Assembly (NCBI GenBank): GCA_023410645.1
Contig: JAEYPQ010000065.1
Span: 158,787 to 222,786, forward strand
Direction: 5' to 3'
Origin: Bacillota bacterium
GTDB taxonomy: Bacteria; Bacillota; Clostridia; TANB77; CAG-465
DNA length: 64,000 nucleotides
In this document: in pieces, positions 55,375 to 63,986 of the stretch
Numbering within the stretch: position 1 is the stretch's first letter
Layout: each line of letters begins with the position of its first letter
Notes under the pieces: model-generated
What the model was told of the DNA's origin: nothing
The model's input: the letters and a program-made list of their open reading frames with translations, nothing else
Databases searched by the model: none
Program-made: the position numbers and the translations under genes

Positions 55375-56493
55375 TTGTTTAAAAGTTTATTAAAAAATAC
55401 AGATTATATAATACTTGCATGTGTGGTATTACTATTCATAATAGGAGTAATTGGAATATATAGTGCAGGTTATTCAACCGATATAAATAAAGATGAATAT
55501 ATTAAGCAAATAATTTGGTTTTCAATTGTACTTGTTATGATGATAGCAATTTGGGCAATAGATTATAATATATTTGATTTTTTAGGATATGCACTCTATG
55601 GATTGAATTTAATATTACTTATCATAGTTTTATTCATGCCAAGTCTTATGGGGGCAAGCAGCTGGTTTAATCTTGGTGGAGTGTTGTATCAGCCGTCTGA
55701 ACTTATGAAAATTGGTTATATAATTTGTATGGCAAAATTTATGAGCATGTATAAAAATGGAATTATAAAAACAGATAAAAGAAAAAAAATTATTATTTTT
55801 GCTATCATGTGCCTATTATTTTTAATACCAGTTGGGCTAATTATATTACAACCTGATTTTGGAACAGCAGCTGTATTTGTTATGATTACTGCTTTTATGG
55901 TATTTAAAATGGGAATAAAATATAGGTATGTATTAATTGGAATATTACTTGTTGTAATGATTGCACCTTTAATATATTTCTTTGTACTAAACCCAACTCA
56001 ACAAGAACGTATTAATGTATTCTTAGATCCAAATCTAGATCCACTTGGTAGCGGATATAATGCAATACAATCGAAGATTGCAGTAGGTTCTGGTATGCTG
56101 TTTGGTACTGGCCTTTTAAATGGTGCACAGACTCAATTTGGATATTTACCAATTAAATCAACAGATTTCATATTTTCAGTAATTTCTGAAGAACTTGGTT
56201 TTGTTTTTTCTGTTGCAATAGTTGTTTTATTTACTATATTACTAATTAGACTTATAAAAGTAGCAAAAGAGGCAAGAGATGATTTTTCTAGTTTAATAGT
56301 AATTGGAATAGCTGGAATGATATTTTTCCATTTTCTCGAAAATATAGGGATGAGTATAGGTCTTTTGCCAATTACGGGTATTCCACTCCCATTTGTAAGT
56401 TATGGTGGAAGTAGCTTAATTACAAATGGAATAGCAATTGGAATAGCACTTAATATATCCGCAAGAAAATCAAAAAATGTATTTTTAGATTAA
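55375..56493 (+). CDS. rodA: FtsW/RodA/SpoVE-family SEDS peptidoglycan polymerase
   Basis: A 372-residue polytopic membrane protein with about ten helices. The TTG start is set by AGGTGATA upstream. Family marks: GASSWFNLGG (about 97-106), QPSELMKIGY (about 110), QPDFGTAAVF (about 162), the ISEELGFVFS loop (about 270) and PLPFVSYGGSSLITNG (about 340). It polymerises glycan strands together with a class B PBP. It is monocistronic; RodA versus FtsW cannot be settled, but the short length and the N-terminus fit RodA better. Confidence 0.88.
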   Translation: MFKSLLKNTDYIILACVVLLFIIGVIGIYSAGYSTDINKDEYIKQIIWFSIVLVMMIAIWAIDYNIFDFLGYALYGLNLILLIIVLFMPSLMGASSWFNLGGVLYQPSELMKIGYIICMAKFMSMYKNGIIKTDKRKKIIIFAIMCLLFLIPVGLIILQPDFGTAAVFVMITAFMVFKMGIKYRYVLIGILLVVMIAPLIYFFVLNPTQQERINVFLDPNLDPLGSGYNAIQSKIAVGSGMLFGTGLLNGAQTQFGYLPIKSTDFIFSVISEELGFVFSVAIVVLFTILLIRLIKVAKEARDDFSSLIVIGIAGMIFFHFLENIGMSIGLLPITGIPLPFVSYGGSSLITNGIAIGIALNISARKSKNVFLD

Positions 56494-56494
56494 A

Positions 56495-56536
56495 ACAAAG
56501 AATCTGACTATTAGTAATAATAGTCAGATTCTTTGT
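56495..56536. terminator. Long bidirectional terminator after the rodA-like gene
   Basis: A perfect 19-base stem (56495-56513 with 56518-56536) with a 4-base loop. It separates the rodA-like gene from the minus-strand pseudogene remnant. Confidence 0.85.
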
Positions 56537-56544
56537 ATTTTACA

Positions 56545-56682
56545 TATTAGGAAAAAAATATCATTAATTTAAACTTTCTTGCAATTATATCAAATAAAAT
56601 ATAAGATACGAAAAGAGATAATATAAAAATTATAGTTATAGTTTTTATGTTAGATAATCTATACAGTTATAAATTATAATAA
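56545..56682. repeat. Direct repeat flanking the giant gene (second copy about 62379-62516)
   Basis: About 138 bases, clearly over 90 percent the same by eye, occur in the same orientation on both sides of the 5.3-kb giant pilin-like gene. They are the 3' ends of two members of one small membrane-protein family. Confidence 0.85.
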
Positions 56683-56766
56683 GTGAAATTACTGAGAAAA
56701 TCAAATTAATAAATCCATACGTAAATAAGAAGAGTAGTTTAAATATAAAGAAACTTTTGCTATCAT
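56547..56766 (-). pseudogene. Truncated, frameshifted copy of the small membrane-protein gene at 62381
   Basis: The reverse strand at 56547-56682 almost repeats the 3' end of the intact gene at 62381-62516, down to the same stop codon (FDIIARKFKLMIFFS here, FDIIARKFKLKIFFS there). One base is lost near 56663, which breaks the frame. Upstream of that, another frame still reads FKLLFLFTYGFINLIFSVISL, like the third membrane helix of the family. Nothing corresponding to the N-terminal half remains. Confidence 0.8.
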
Positions 56767-57015
56767 TTTTATTAGACTATAAAATTAAAAAAATGTTGAA
56801 AAATGTTTCTATATGTGATATATAAAAAATATATAAATGCAATTGCGTTAAATACGGTTAAACTACATTTCTAAAAATATACATAAGTTAAAAAATAAGA
56901 AATTAATGGGATTGAACCAATAATATAAATATATATGTAATGAAATTAAACATAAGTTAAAAGTACTATATGATTTAAGCTTAGTTTTGTTGATATGAAT
57001 TGGAGGTATCGGTAT
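56767..57015 (+). other. A+T-rich intergenic leader of the giant gene
   Basis: No gene is visible. It probably holds the rest of the decayed membrane-protein gene and the promoter of the 57016 gene, but no convincing -35/-10 pair was found. GGAGG at 57001-57005 serves the ATG at 57016. Confidence 0.5.
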
Positions 57016-60000
57016 ATGGTTAAAAAAAGAGGAATAAGTTTAATAGTACTCGTAATAACGATAATAGTAATAATTTTGTTAGTAACGGCAGTAATACTAG
57101 GATTAGCAAAAAATAACCCAAGAGATAGCGCTGTAAAAGCAAAATTTATGGCTAATTTCACAAATGTAGAAGAGTCAGTTGGAATATATGCAATGAGTAG
57201 ACTCTCAGCCGAAAATACAAGTTATGAGTTACCACTGGGAGAAAAAATAACTCTAACAGAAAAGGAAAATATAAAAAAAGATGTACCAACATTAGCGGTA
57301 AAAGTAGCAGAATTAAACCCAGGAAAGACCATAGATAACATAGATTTGTATCGTATAGATCCAACTCTAATTGGAGCAGAAAATCTTTATTCAATAAAAA
57401 CAAAAGGATATCTAATAGATGCATCAACAAGACAAGTATATGATTATAGTGGAGAATACTTTGAAGATGCAAGATGGCATACATTAGACTCAGGAGTGAA
57501 AGATTCTGATTTGCCTGATATAGTAGATGATGTAATAGATATATGGGATGGGTGGATAACCCTATCATTATATTATCCATCAAACTCAACAGAGAGAAAA
57601 TGGAGACTAGGAGAGCCTGGAGAAGTAAGGGAAAGTGAAAATTTAGTATGGCAAGACTATACAGGACCAATAACAGTAAGGTTAACAGATGTAGAAAATA
57701 TATGGATAAGTTATATAGTAGATAATAAGAAAGTAATAATACCACCAGTAGGAAAAGTATTAGTAGACATAGAGCCAGATACTAAAGCACCAGTGGATAG
57801 TGTAAAAGTAAAGATAACATATGACGATAATGCAACAAAGAAAAAATATAAAGTAGGAAATAGTGGCTGGATGGAATATACGGGTGAATTTACTGTAACA
57901 AGCAACGTAGTAATAGAGGCAAGAGCAGAAAAACCAGATAATGTATATGACACAAATGGAAACCTAATAAAAGAAAGAAAGGCAGTAGGAACAGATGCCT
58001 ACTATGTAGGAAATATAAAAGAAAAACAAGAGGAGATATTATATGCACCAACAATAAAGAGAATGGATGCAAGAGACTCAAATGAGAAAGCAAGTGTAAA
58101 GATAACATACCCAGAGGATGCAGTAAAGAAAGTATATAAAGTAAACTATGGTATAGAACAAAACTATACAGAAGATATAAGTGTAACAAACTGGGGAACA
58201 CATATACAAGCATATTATTATGATGCAAATGGAAAGAAATCAAGAACATCGTCAATATATATAGATGAGACACCGACAGATCCAGAAGATGGAAACTTGA
58301 CACCACCAACATTAAGTAAAGTAAATGCAAGAAATGAAAGTGAAGTAGCAGGAGTACAAGTAACGTATCCAGAAAATGCAGTAACAAAACAATATAGAGT
58401 AAATTATGGAGCGTGGCAAACATATACAGATGTAATAGCAATACCACAATATAACACATATGTACAGGCAAGGTATTATGATGAGAACTCAAAAATGTCA
58501 CCAATAAGAGGAATATATATTCAGGAGGGAAGAACAGACGGACCACCGCCACCAGAAAATTTAAATCCGGTAGCACCAACAATAAACATAACTCCAACGA
58601 CACTAACAGATAACGTACAGGTAAGTGTAACGGCACCAGCAAACGCAGATAGAATATATATAAGAATAGGTGATGGTAAATATGTACCTTACACAACATC
58701 ATTAACACTAACAAGTAATACATGGGTATATGCATATTATATAACATATGACGGAGAGATATCATATACAGCAAGAAAAAGAGTAAGTAATATAAAGACA
58801 CTAAATAATCCATATGTAGCTATAGATGCTGTACCAGATAATTATTCAAGACATGTATCAAAGGTAAAAATTACATTAAAGTATTCAGATGCAGATACTG
58901 TAGAGTATAGTAAAAATGGAATAGAATATACAGCATATACAGGAGAATTTGAAGTAACGGAAAACTGTACAATATATGCAAGAGCAACGAATGCAAATGG
59001 AGTTGCAACGGATAAAGAATATATAACTAATATAGGAGATAAACCACCAGCAAAGCCAGCATCTTTAGCAGTAAACATTTCAGTAAATCCTGAACCGGCA
59101 GTAACCAATGTAGCAGTAGATAAAGTAAAAGTAAGTATAGAGTACGATAATAAAGCAACAGAAAAATATTACAAGATAGGACGAAATGGTATGTTAATAC
59201 CATATACAGGAGAATTTGAAGTAACAAATAATTGTACAATATATGCATATGCAATAAATACAACATCAAATGGAAATGATACAAAGATAATAGATAATAT
59301 AGTAGATGGAATATCAGAACCAGTAATAACAGGAAGTCCAAAGAATACTATACAATCAACAAAAACCAAAATAACAATTGAATATGATAAAAATGCAACT
59401 GTAAAACAGTATAAAATAAATAGTAATGGACAATTAAGGAATTATGCAGGAACATTTGAAGTAACAGAAAACTCAGTTATATACGCATATAGTAAGAATG
59501 CAAAAGGACAAGCATCTTCATCAACATATGAGGTAACAAATATAGTACCACCACCTCCAGTATTAGTAATAGATTATGGAAAATACTTCTTGTTAAAATT
59601 AAATTATCCAGAACAATCAACAACAAGAGAATATAAATGGAAAGTAGATGGAACATGGAAACCATATGACAGTCAAGGGATACTATTAATAAAACCAGAA
59701 TATAGAAATGAGATATTAAATGCAGATGGAAATATAATAATAAAAATAAAAGATGAAAATGGACAGGAAAAAACATTTACAGGAGATTATTATTTGTTAG
59801 ACTTATCACCAAGCGAAATAAATGAAAATTTATTTATGAGATGGGATAGGGTAACACCAAGTGCACCACAGATAATCCCAAGTACAAGTGAACCCACAAG
59901 AAGCTTAACAGCACAAATACAGTATGAGAGTTACTTAGTAAAGAAAGAATATAAAGTGTTAAACCCAGATGGAAGTGTAAAACAAGACTGGACAGAATAT

Positions 60001-62286
60001 AAAGGACCAATAAGTGTAGATGTAAATAATACAGTAATATATGCAAGAGGTCAAGATGATGCAGAAGTTTGGTCAAATCAAGCAGTAAAGAAGATAACAA
60101 ATATAGATGAGACTTCTCCAGAAATACATTTAACAGCAGATTTAGAGAAAATAGCACGAAACGTACAAATAAAAGTAAGTGTAACAGATGATGTAAAAGT
60201 ACAAAAAGTAAAATGGGCAGCAGGAATACAAGGGGAGAGTTACTTTGCAACAGGTGGAACAGAGATAAATAATAATAGTGTAGTAAAGATAACTGGGAAT
60301 GGATATTACACATTCTATGCAGAAGATGGAGTAGGAAACAAACAAGTATATACATTAAACATTGAAAACATAGATTTAACACCACCAGCAATAGATATAC
60401 AAGTAACACCAGAAACAATAGTAGGAATAAGTGTACAAATAATAATAGACTATGGAGATAGTACAATAAAACAATACAAGATAGGTGAATCAAATACAAC
60501 ATGGACAAATTACACAACACCAATAACATTAACATCAAATACAGTACTTGCAAACAACTGGAAGAATGCAGATGGGACAGTAACAATATATGCAAAAGGA
60601 AAAGATGCAGTAGGAAATGAGAAGCAAGAAACAAAGAAGATACTTAATTTAGATTTAGATATACCAAAAGCACCAGTAATAAATTCGAGTGCAGGATATC
60701 CAGTATTAACATCATATGGAGTAGATTTTGATGCAACAACAATAATAACATATGATAATAGGACAGATATAGATAACTATTATAGTGTAGATAACGGAAT
60801 AACATGGTTAAAGTATAAAGGAAGTTTCGATTATGCATCAGGTACAATAATAGCAAAGAGTGTTAAAAAAGATACTAGACTTGAAATATCCATTAGTAAA
60901 ACAGTGGCAATGCCTGCTGATGCATTAAAGCAGGCAGCATATGATGGAAATGATGGCACCAGAACAGGATCAGGAATAATGTATATTGATTCAAGTATGC
61001 AGGGTAAAGCAATAAGAGTTAGGGCATATCAGCAGTATTTTACGGGATATATAAATTTCTTGGATTCGAATGGTACTGCTGTCGGAAGATTAGGAGCAAA
61101 TGTTGATTCTGCCAAAGATTATATATATATAATTCCAGAAACAGCAGTAAAATTATCAGTAGGTGTAACATATGTATATGAAATACAACCATCAAATGAA
61201 CCAACATTTAGTGCAACAAATGGATATATGCTATTACATGCGGATCCAACAAAATCAATAAAAACACCATATCAAATGGTGAGTATATCATATTTTCCAA
61301 CAAGTGTACAAAGATTATATAGAGTAGGAACAACAGGAGAATGGAAAAATTATGAAGATAAAGCAATATGGGTAAATCAGAGTGAGACAATATATGCAAA
61401 AGGAATAGATCAATATGGAAATGAAACAAGAATAATTTCATCATACACAGTAAATGTGACAGATGCCTTAAAGAAAGAAGCATGTGATGGAAATGATAGT
61501 ACTAGAACAGGATCAGGGATAATGTATATTGATTCAAGTATGCAGGGTAAAGCAGTAAGAGTTAGAGCATATCAGCAGTATTTTACAGGATATATAAATT
61601 TCTTAGATTCGAATGGTACTGTTGTTGGAAAATTAGGAGCAAATGTTGATTCTGCCAAAGATTATATATATACAATTCCAGAAACAGCAGTAAAATTATC
61701 TGTAGGTGTAACATATGTATATGAAATACAACCATCAAATGAACCAACATTTAGTGCAACAAATGGATATATGCTATTACATGCAGATTCAACAAAATCA
61801 ATAAAAACACCATATCAAATGGTGAGTATATCATATTTTCCAACAAGTGTACAAAGATTATATAGAGTAGGAACAACAGGAGAATGGAAAAATTATGAAG
61901 ACAAAGCAATATGGGTAAATCAGGGTGAGACAATATATGCAAAAGGAATAGATCAATATGGAATTGAAACAAGAATAATTTCATCATATACAGCAAATGT
62001 GACAGATGCCTTAAAGAAAGAAGCATATGATGAAAATGATAGTACCAGAACAGGCGCAGGAATAATGTATATTGACCCAAGTATGCAGGGTAAAACAGTA
62101 AGAGTTAGAGCATATCAGCAGTATTTTACAGGATATATAAATTTCTTAGATTCAAATGATACTATCGTTGGAAGATTAGGTGCAAATGTCGATTCTGCCA
62201 AAAATTATATATATACAATTCCAGAAACAGCAGTAAAATTATCCGTAGGTGTAACATATATATATGAAATACAACTATCAAACTGA
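57016..62286 (+). CDS. Giant pilin-like surface protein, paralogue of the 12422 gene
   Basis: A 1756-residue protein. The ATG at 57016 is chosen because GGAGG ends ten bases before it and it gives leader MVKKRG, then ISLIVLVITIIVIILL (no Glu5). Residues 30-330 match the 12422 protein. The Pro/Gly hinge of that protein is replaced by two related modules of about 80 residues (VNYGIEQNYTEDISV and VNYGAWQTYTDVIAI) ending in a short PPPP linker. Then follows the same series of chitobiase-C-terminal-like modules. The end carries three 181-residue repeats whose first half differs fully from those of the 12422 protein while the second half is conserved. Secreted adhesin or stalk is the best guess. 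Confidence 0.8.
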   Translation: MVKKRGISLIVLVITIIVIILLVTAVILGLAKNNPRDSAVKAKFMANFTNVEESVGIYAMSRLSAENTSYELPLGEKITLTEKENIKKDVPTLAVKVAELNPGKTIDNIDLYRIDPTLIGAENLYSIKTKGYLIDASTRQVYDYSGEYFEDARWHTLDSGVKDSDLPDIVDDVIDIWDGWITLSLYYPSNSTERKWRLGEPGEVRESENLVWQDYTGPITVRLTDVENIWISYIVDNKKVIIPPVGKVLVDIEPDTKAPVDSVKVKITYDDNATKKKYKVGNSGWMEYTGEFTVTSNVVIEARAEKPDNVYDTNGNLIKERKAVGTDAYYVGNIKEKQEEILYAPTIKRMDARDSNEKASVKITYPEDAVKKVYKVNYGIEQNYTEDISVTNWGTHIQAYYYDANGKKSRTSSIYIDETPTDPEDGNLTPPTLSKVNARNESEVAGVQVTYPENAVTKQYRVNYGAWQTYTDVIAIPQYNTYVQARYYDENSKMSPIRGIYIQEGRTDGPPPPENLNPVAPTINITPTTLTDNVQVSVTAPANADRIYIRIGDGKYVPYTTSLTLTSNTWVYAYYITYDGEISYTARKRVSNIKTLNNPYVAIDAVPDNYSRHVSKVKITLKYSDADTVEYSKNGIEYTAYTGEFEVTENCTIYARATNANGVATDKEYITNIGDKPPAKPASLAVNISVNPEPAVTNVAVDKVKVSIEYDNKATEKYYKIGRNGMLIPYTGEFEVTNNCTIYAYAINTTSNGNDTKIIDNIVDGISEPVITGSPKNTIQSTKTKITIEYDKNATVKQYKINSNGQLRNYAGTFEVTENSVIYAYSKNAKGQASSSTYEVTNIVPPPPVLVIDYGKYFLLKLNYPEQSTTREYKWKVDGTWKPYDSQGILLIKPEYRNEILNADGNIIIKIKDENGQEKTFTGDYYLLDLSPSEINENLFMRWDRVTPSAPQIIPSTSEPTRSLTAQIQYESYLVKKEYKVLNPDGSVKQDWTEYKGPISVDVNNTVIYARGQDDAEVWSNQAVKKITNIDETSPEIHLTADLEKIARNVQIKVSVTDDVKVQKVKWAAGIQGESYFATGGTEINNNSVVKITGNGYYTFYAEDGVGNKQVYTLNIENIDLTPPAIDIQVTPETIVGISVQIIIDYGDSTIKQYKIGESNTTWTNYTTPITLTSNTVLANNWKNADGTVTIYAKGKDAVGNEKQETKKILNLDLDIPKAPVINSSAGYPVLTSYGVDFDATTIITYDNRTDIDNYYSVDNGITWLKYKGSFDYASGTIIAKSVKKDTRLEISISKTVAMPADALKQAAYDGNDGTRTGSGIMYIDSSMQGKAIRVRAYQQYFTGYINFLDSNGTAVGRLGANVDSAKDYIYIIPETAVKLSVGVTYVYEIQPSNEPTFSATNGYMLLHADPTKSIKTPYQMVSISYFPTSVQRLYRVGTTGEWKNYEDKAIWVNQSETIYAKGIDQYGNETRIISSYTVNVTDALKKEACDGNDSTRTGSGIMYIDSSMQGKAVRVRAYQQYFTGYINFLDSNGTVVGKLGANVDSAKDYIYTIPETAVKLSVGVTYVYEIQPSNEPTFSATNGYMLLHADSTKSIKTPYQMVSISYFPTSVQRLYRVGTTGEWKNYEDKAIWVNQGETIYAKGIDQYGIETRIISSYTANVTDALKKEAYDENDSTRTGAGIMYIDPSMQGKTVRVRAYQQYFTGYINFLDSNDTIVGRLGANVDSAKNYIYTIPETAVKLSVGVTYIYEIQLSN
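60926..62286 (+). repeat. Tandem 181-residue repeats at the end of the second giant protein
   Basis: Units begin near 60926, 61469 and 62009 (543 and 540 bases apart; the last is cut short after EIQLSN). Each has S-x-x-Q-G-K-x-x-R-V-R-A-Y-Q-Q-Y-F and then the N-G-Y-M-L-L to S-Y-T-A-N-V part shared with the repeats at 15916-17404. Units are almost the same in DNA. Confidence 0.88.
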
Positions 62287-62338
62287 TAATATTTAGAGCA
62301 ACAAATAAGTGGCCTTATAAGTTCATAAGTAAATACTG

Positions 62339-62373
62339 AATCATAACCACGCGTTTTACACGTGGTTATGATT
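62339..62373. terminator. Bidirectional terminator between convergent genes
   Basis: A perfect 13-base stem (62339-62351 with 62361-62373) including CCACG/CGTGG. It separates the giant gene from the minus-strand gene at 62381. Confidence 0.8.
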
Positions 62374-62380
62374 CTATATA

Positions 62381-62986
62381 TTAGGAAAAAAATATCTTTA
62401 ATTTAAACTTTCTTGCAATTATATCAAATAAAATATAAGATACAAAAAGAGATAATATAAAAATTATAGTTATAGTTTTTATGTTATATGATCTATACGA
62501 GTTATAAATTATAAGATAACAGATAAGAACTAATATTGGATATATATATTTTGCAAATATAATATACAAATAAAGAATAATTTTTATTAATTTAAATTTG
62601 AAATTTGTTTTTATACCATTTTGATCTGTTAAATTAAGAACTGTTATATTTCCTATTGAGCCCCAATAAGAGTATCTAATAAGATAATAATTTTTGGATA
62701 AAGGTAACCGAGTATACATTTTTAAGTAGTCCAAATCACCATTTGTTTTTTCAATTTCACTGTTAATAAATGATTTACAAATTCTATTTAATTTTATGAA
62801 ACTATATATACCTAGTAATGCATTTTCAGAAAATATAAATATAGCTATGCCAATTAAGGTTACATTATTGTTATTTAAAATAGCGCAAAATGCAAATAAC
62901 AATGTAATTAATATAAATCTAAATCTGATATTACTTTGTGGAAATGTCATATTACTTGAAAAAATGAAAATATTTTCCTGTTTCAT
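62381..62986 (-). CDS. Small four-helix membrane protein, unknown family (copy 1)
   Basis: About 201 residues; two adjacent ATGs lie at 62989 and 62986, and AGGAGG is better spaced for the second. Two hydrophobic segments near 22-60 and two near 130-190 flank a charged middle (about 65-125) containing DLDYLKMYTRLPLSKNYY. Not recognised. It is a paralogue of the gene at 63136 (similar layout, an N-x-F-I-x opening and a K-I-x-F ending), and a decayed third member lies at 56547. The two intact genes run in the same direction and probably form one unit. Confidence 0.65.
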   Translation of the reverse strand: MKQENIFIFSSNMTFPQSNIRFRFILITLLFAFCAILNNNNVTLIGIAIFIFSENALLGIYSFIKLNRICKSFINSEIEKTNGDLDYLKMYTRLPLSKNYYLIRYSYWGSIGNITVLNLTDQNGIKTNFKFKLIKIILYLYIIFAKYIYPILVLICYLIIYNSYRSYNIKTITIIFILSLFVSYILFDIIARKFKLKIFFS

Positions 62987-63135
62987 CATAAACCTCCTAA
63001 TTATAAGAAATTTTTAAAAATATGTTAACATATTATTATATTGTAAAAATAAAAAGATAGTAATAAATAGTTTAATATTGCTAAACATTTATTACTATCT
63101 AAATTCTATAAAATATTAATTTATCTTAAAATGCC

Positions 63136-63759
63136 CTATAATATTTCACGAGCAAAATAGTATTCTATTTTAAAAATCTTTTCTATCGCATAAAAAAGTA
63201 TAAATGATATTATTAAAATTACTATAAAAACTTGAATTAATAATAGTTTTTCTATAATAATTGAAGATATAAAAAAGTAAATAATTAGTAATAAGATAGG
63301 AAATATATACATACCAAAAAAGAAATATAAATTTATAACATATTTTGTTAAATAAAATATAAATCTATTTGATATTCCAAAAAAATAATTTAAATTTAGA
63401 ATTCTCTTTGGTCTATAAAATAAACAATCAAAGTTGATAAAATAGAAATCTTTATATTCCTCAATTATTTTATATTTCAGTAAACCAGTCGGTATATTAA
63501 CATTATATAGTTTTAAAGTATAGTAATCATCTAAATCTTTTTGTATAAGTGACTTTCCTTTTTTCATCATTAATAATATTTGCTTCAAATCGGAAGTCAA
63601 AATGACGTTAAATATAAACATTGGAAAAAGAATAAAATAGCTATTAATACCAAAAATTATAAAACAAAATAAGATTAGAAAAGATATAAAACACCGTTTA
63701 ATTATATATTTCTTTGGTGAAGGAATTGAAGGTAAAATAAAAAAATTGTTATAATTCAT
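63136..63759 (-). CDS. Small four-helix membrane protein, unknown family (copy 2)
   Basis: A 207-residue protein. The ATG at 63759 (MNYNNFFILPS) is used because AGGAGG lies five bases before it; the open frame reaches 63864 without a better start. Hydrophobic segments near 22-55 and 145-200 flank a charged middle with DLDDYYTLKLYNVNIPTG, the counterpart of the same region in copy 1. Function unknown; membrane topology suggests both ends inside. Confidence 0.65.
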   Translation of the reverse strand: MNYNNFFILPSIPSPKKYIIKRCFISFLILFCFIIFGINSYFILFPMFIFNVILTSDLKQILLMMKKGKSLIQKDLDDYYTLKLYNVNIPTGLLKYKIIEEYKDFYFINFDCLFYRPKRILNLNYFFGISNRFIFYLTKYVINLYFFFGMYIFPILLLIIYFFISSIIIEKLLLIQVFIVILIISFILFYAIEKIFKIEYYFAREIL

Positions 63760-63855
63760 ATAATCCTCCTCAAGAAAAAGGTTTAAAATATAATTTGGAA
63801 TAATTATAACATATTTGACATAAAAAGTCAACATATATGAGAAATAAATAAAAAA

Positions 63856-63873
63856 GGCTAACAATAGTTAGCC
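63856..63873 (-). terminator. Terminator of a minus-strand gene outside the window
   Basis: A perfect 7-base stem GGCTAAC/GTTAGCC (63856-63862, 63867-63873). On the minus strand it is followed by T6, so it would end a transcript entering from the right. Confidence 0.65.
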
Positions 63874-63875
63874 TC

Positions 63876-63986
63876 AGACTGTTGACAAAGTATTTTTGTC
63901 AATGGTCTTTTCTTTTAAATGAAAGTATGATAAAATATATATGAGTAAAGGAACTTCATCGCAATTGAAAACCTTTACTCTTTTTT
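63876..63986 (+). other. Two stacked hairpins at the right edge
   Basis: A 14-base stem (63876-63889 with 63895-63908, two wobble pairs) followed by a T-rich stretch, then GAGTAAAGG/CCTTTACTC (63943-63951 with 63972-63980) followed by T6. Between them lies a -10-like TATGATAAAATAT. It may be a short RNA, an attenuator or an element end; the window stops too soon to tell. Confidence 0.4.
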
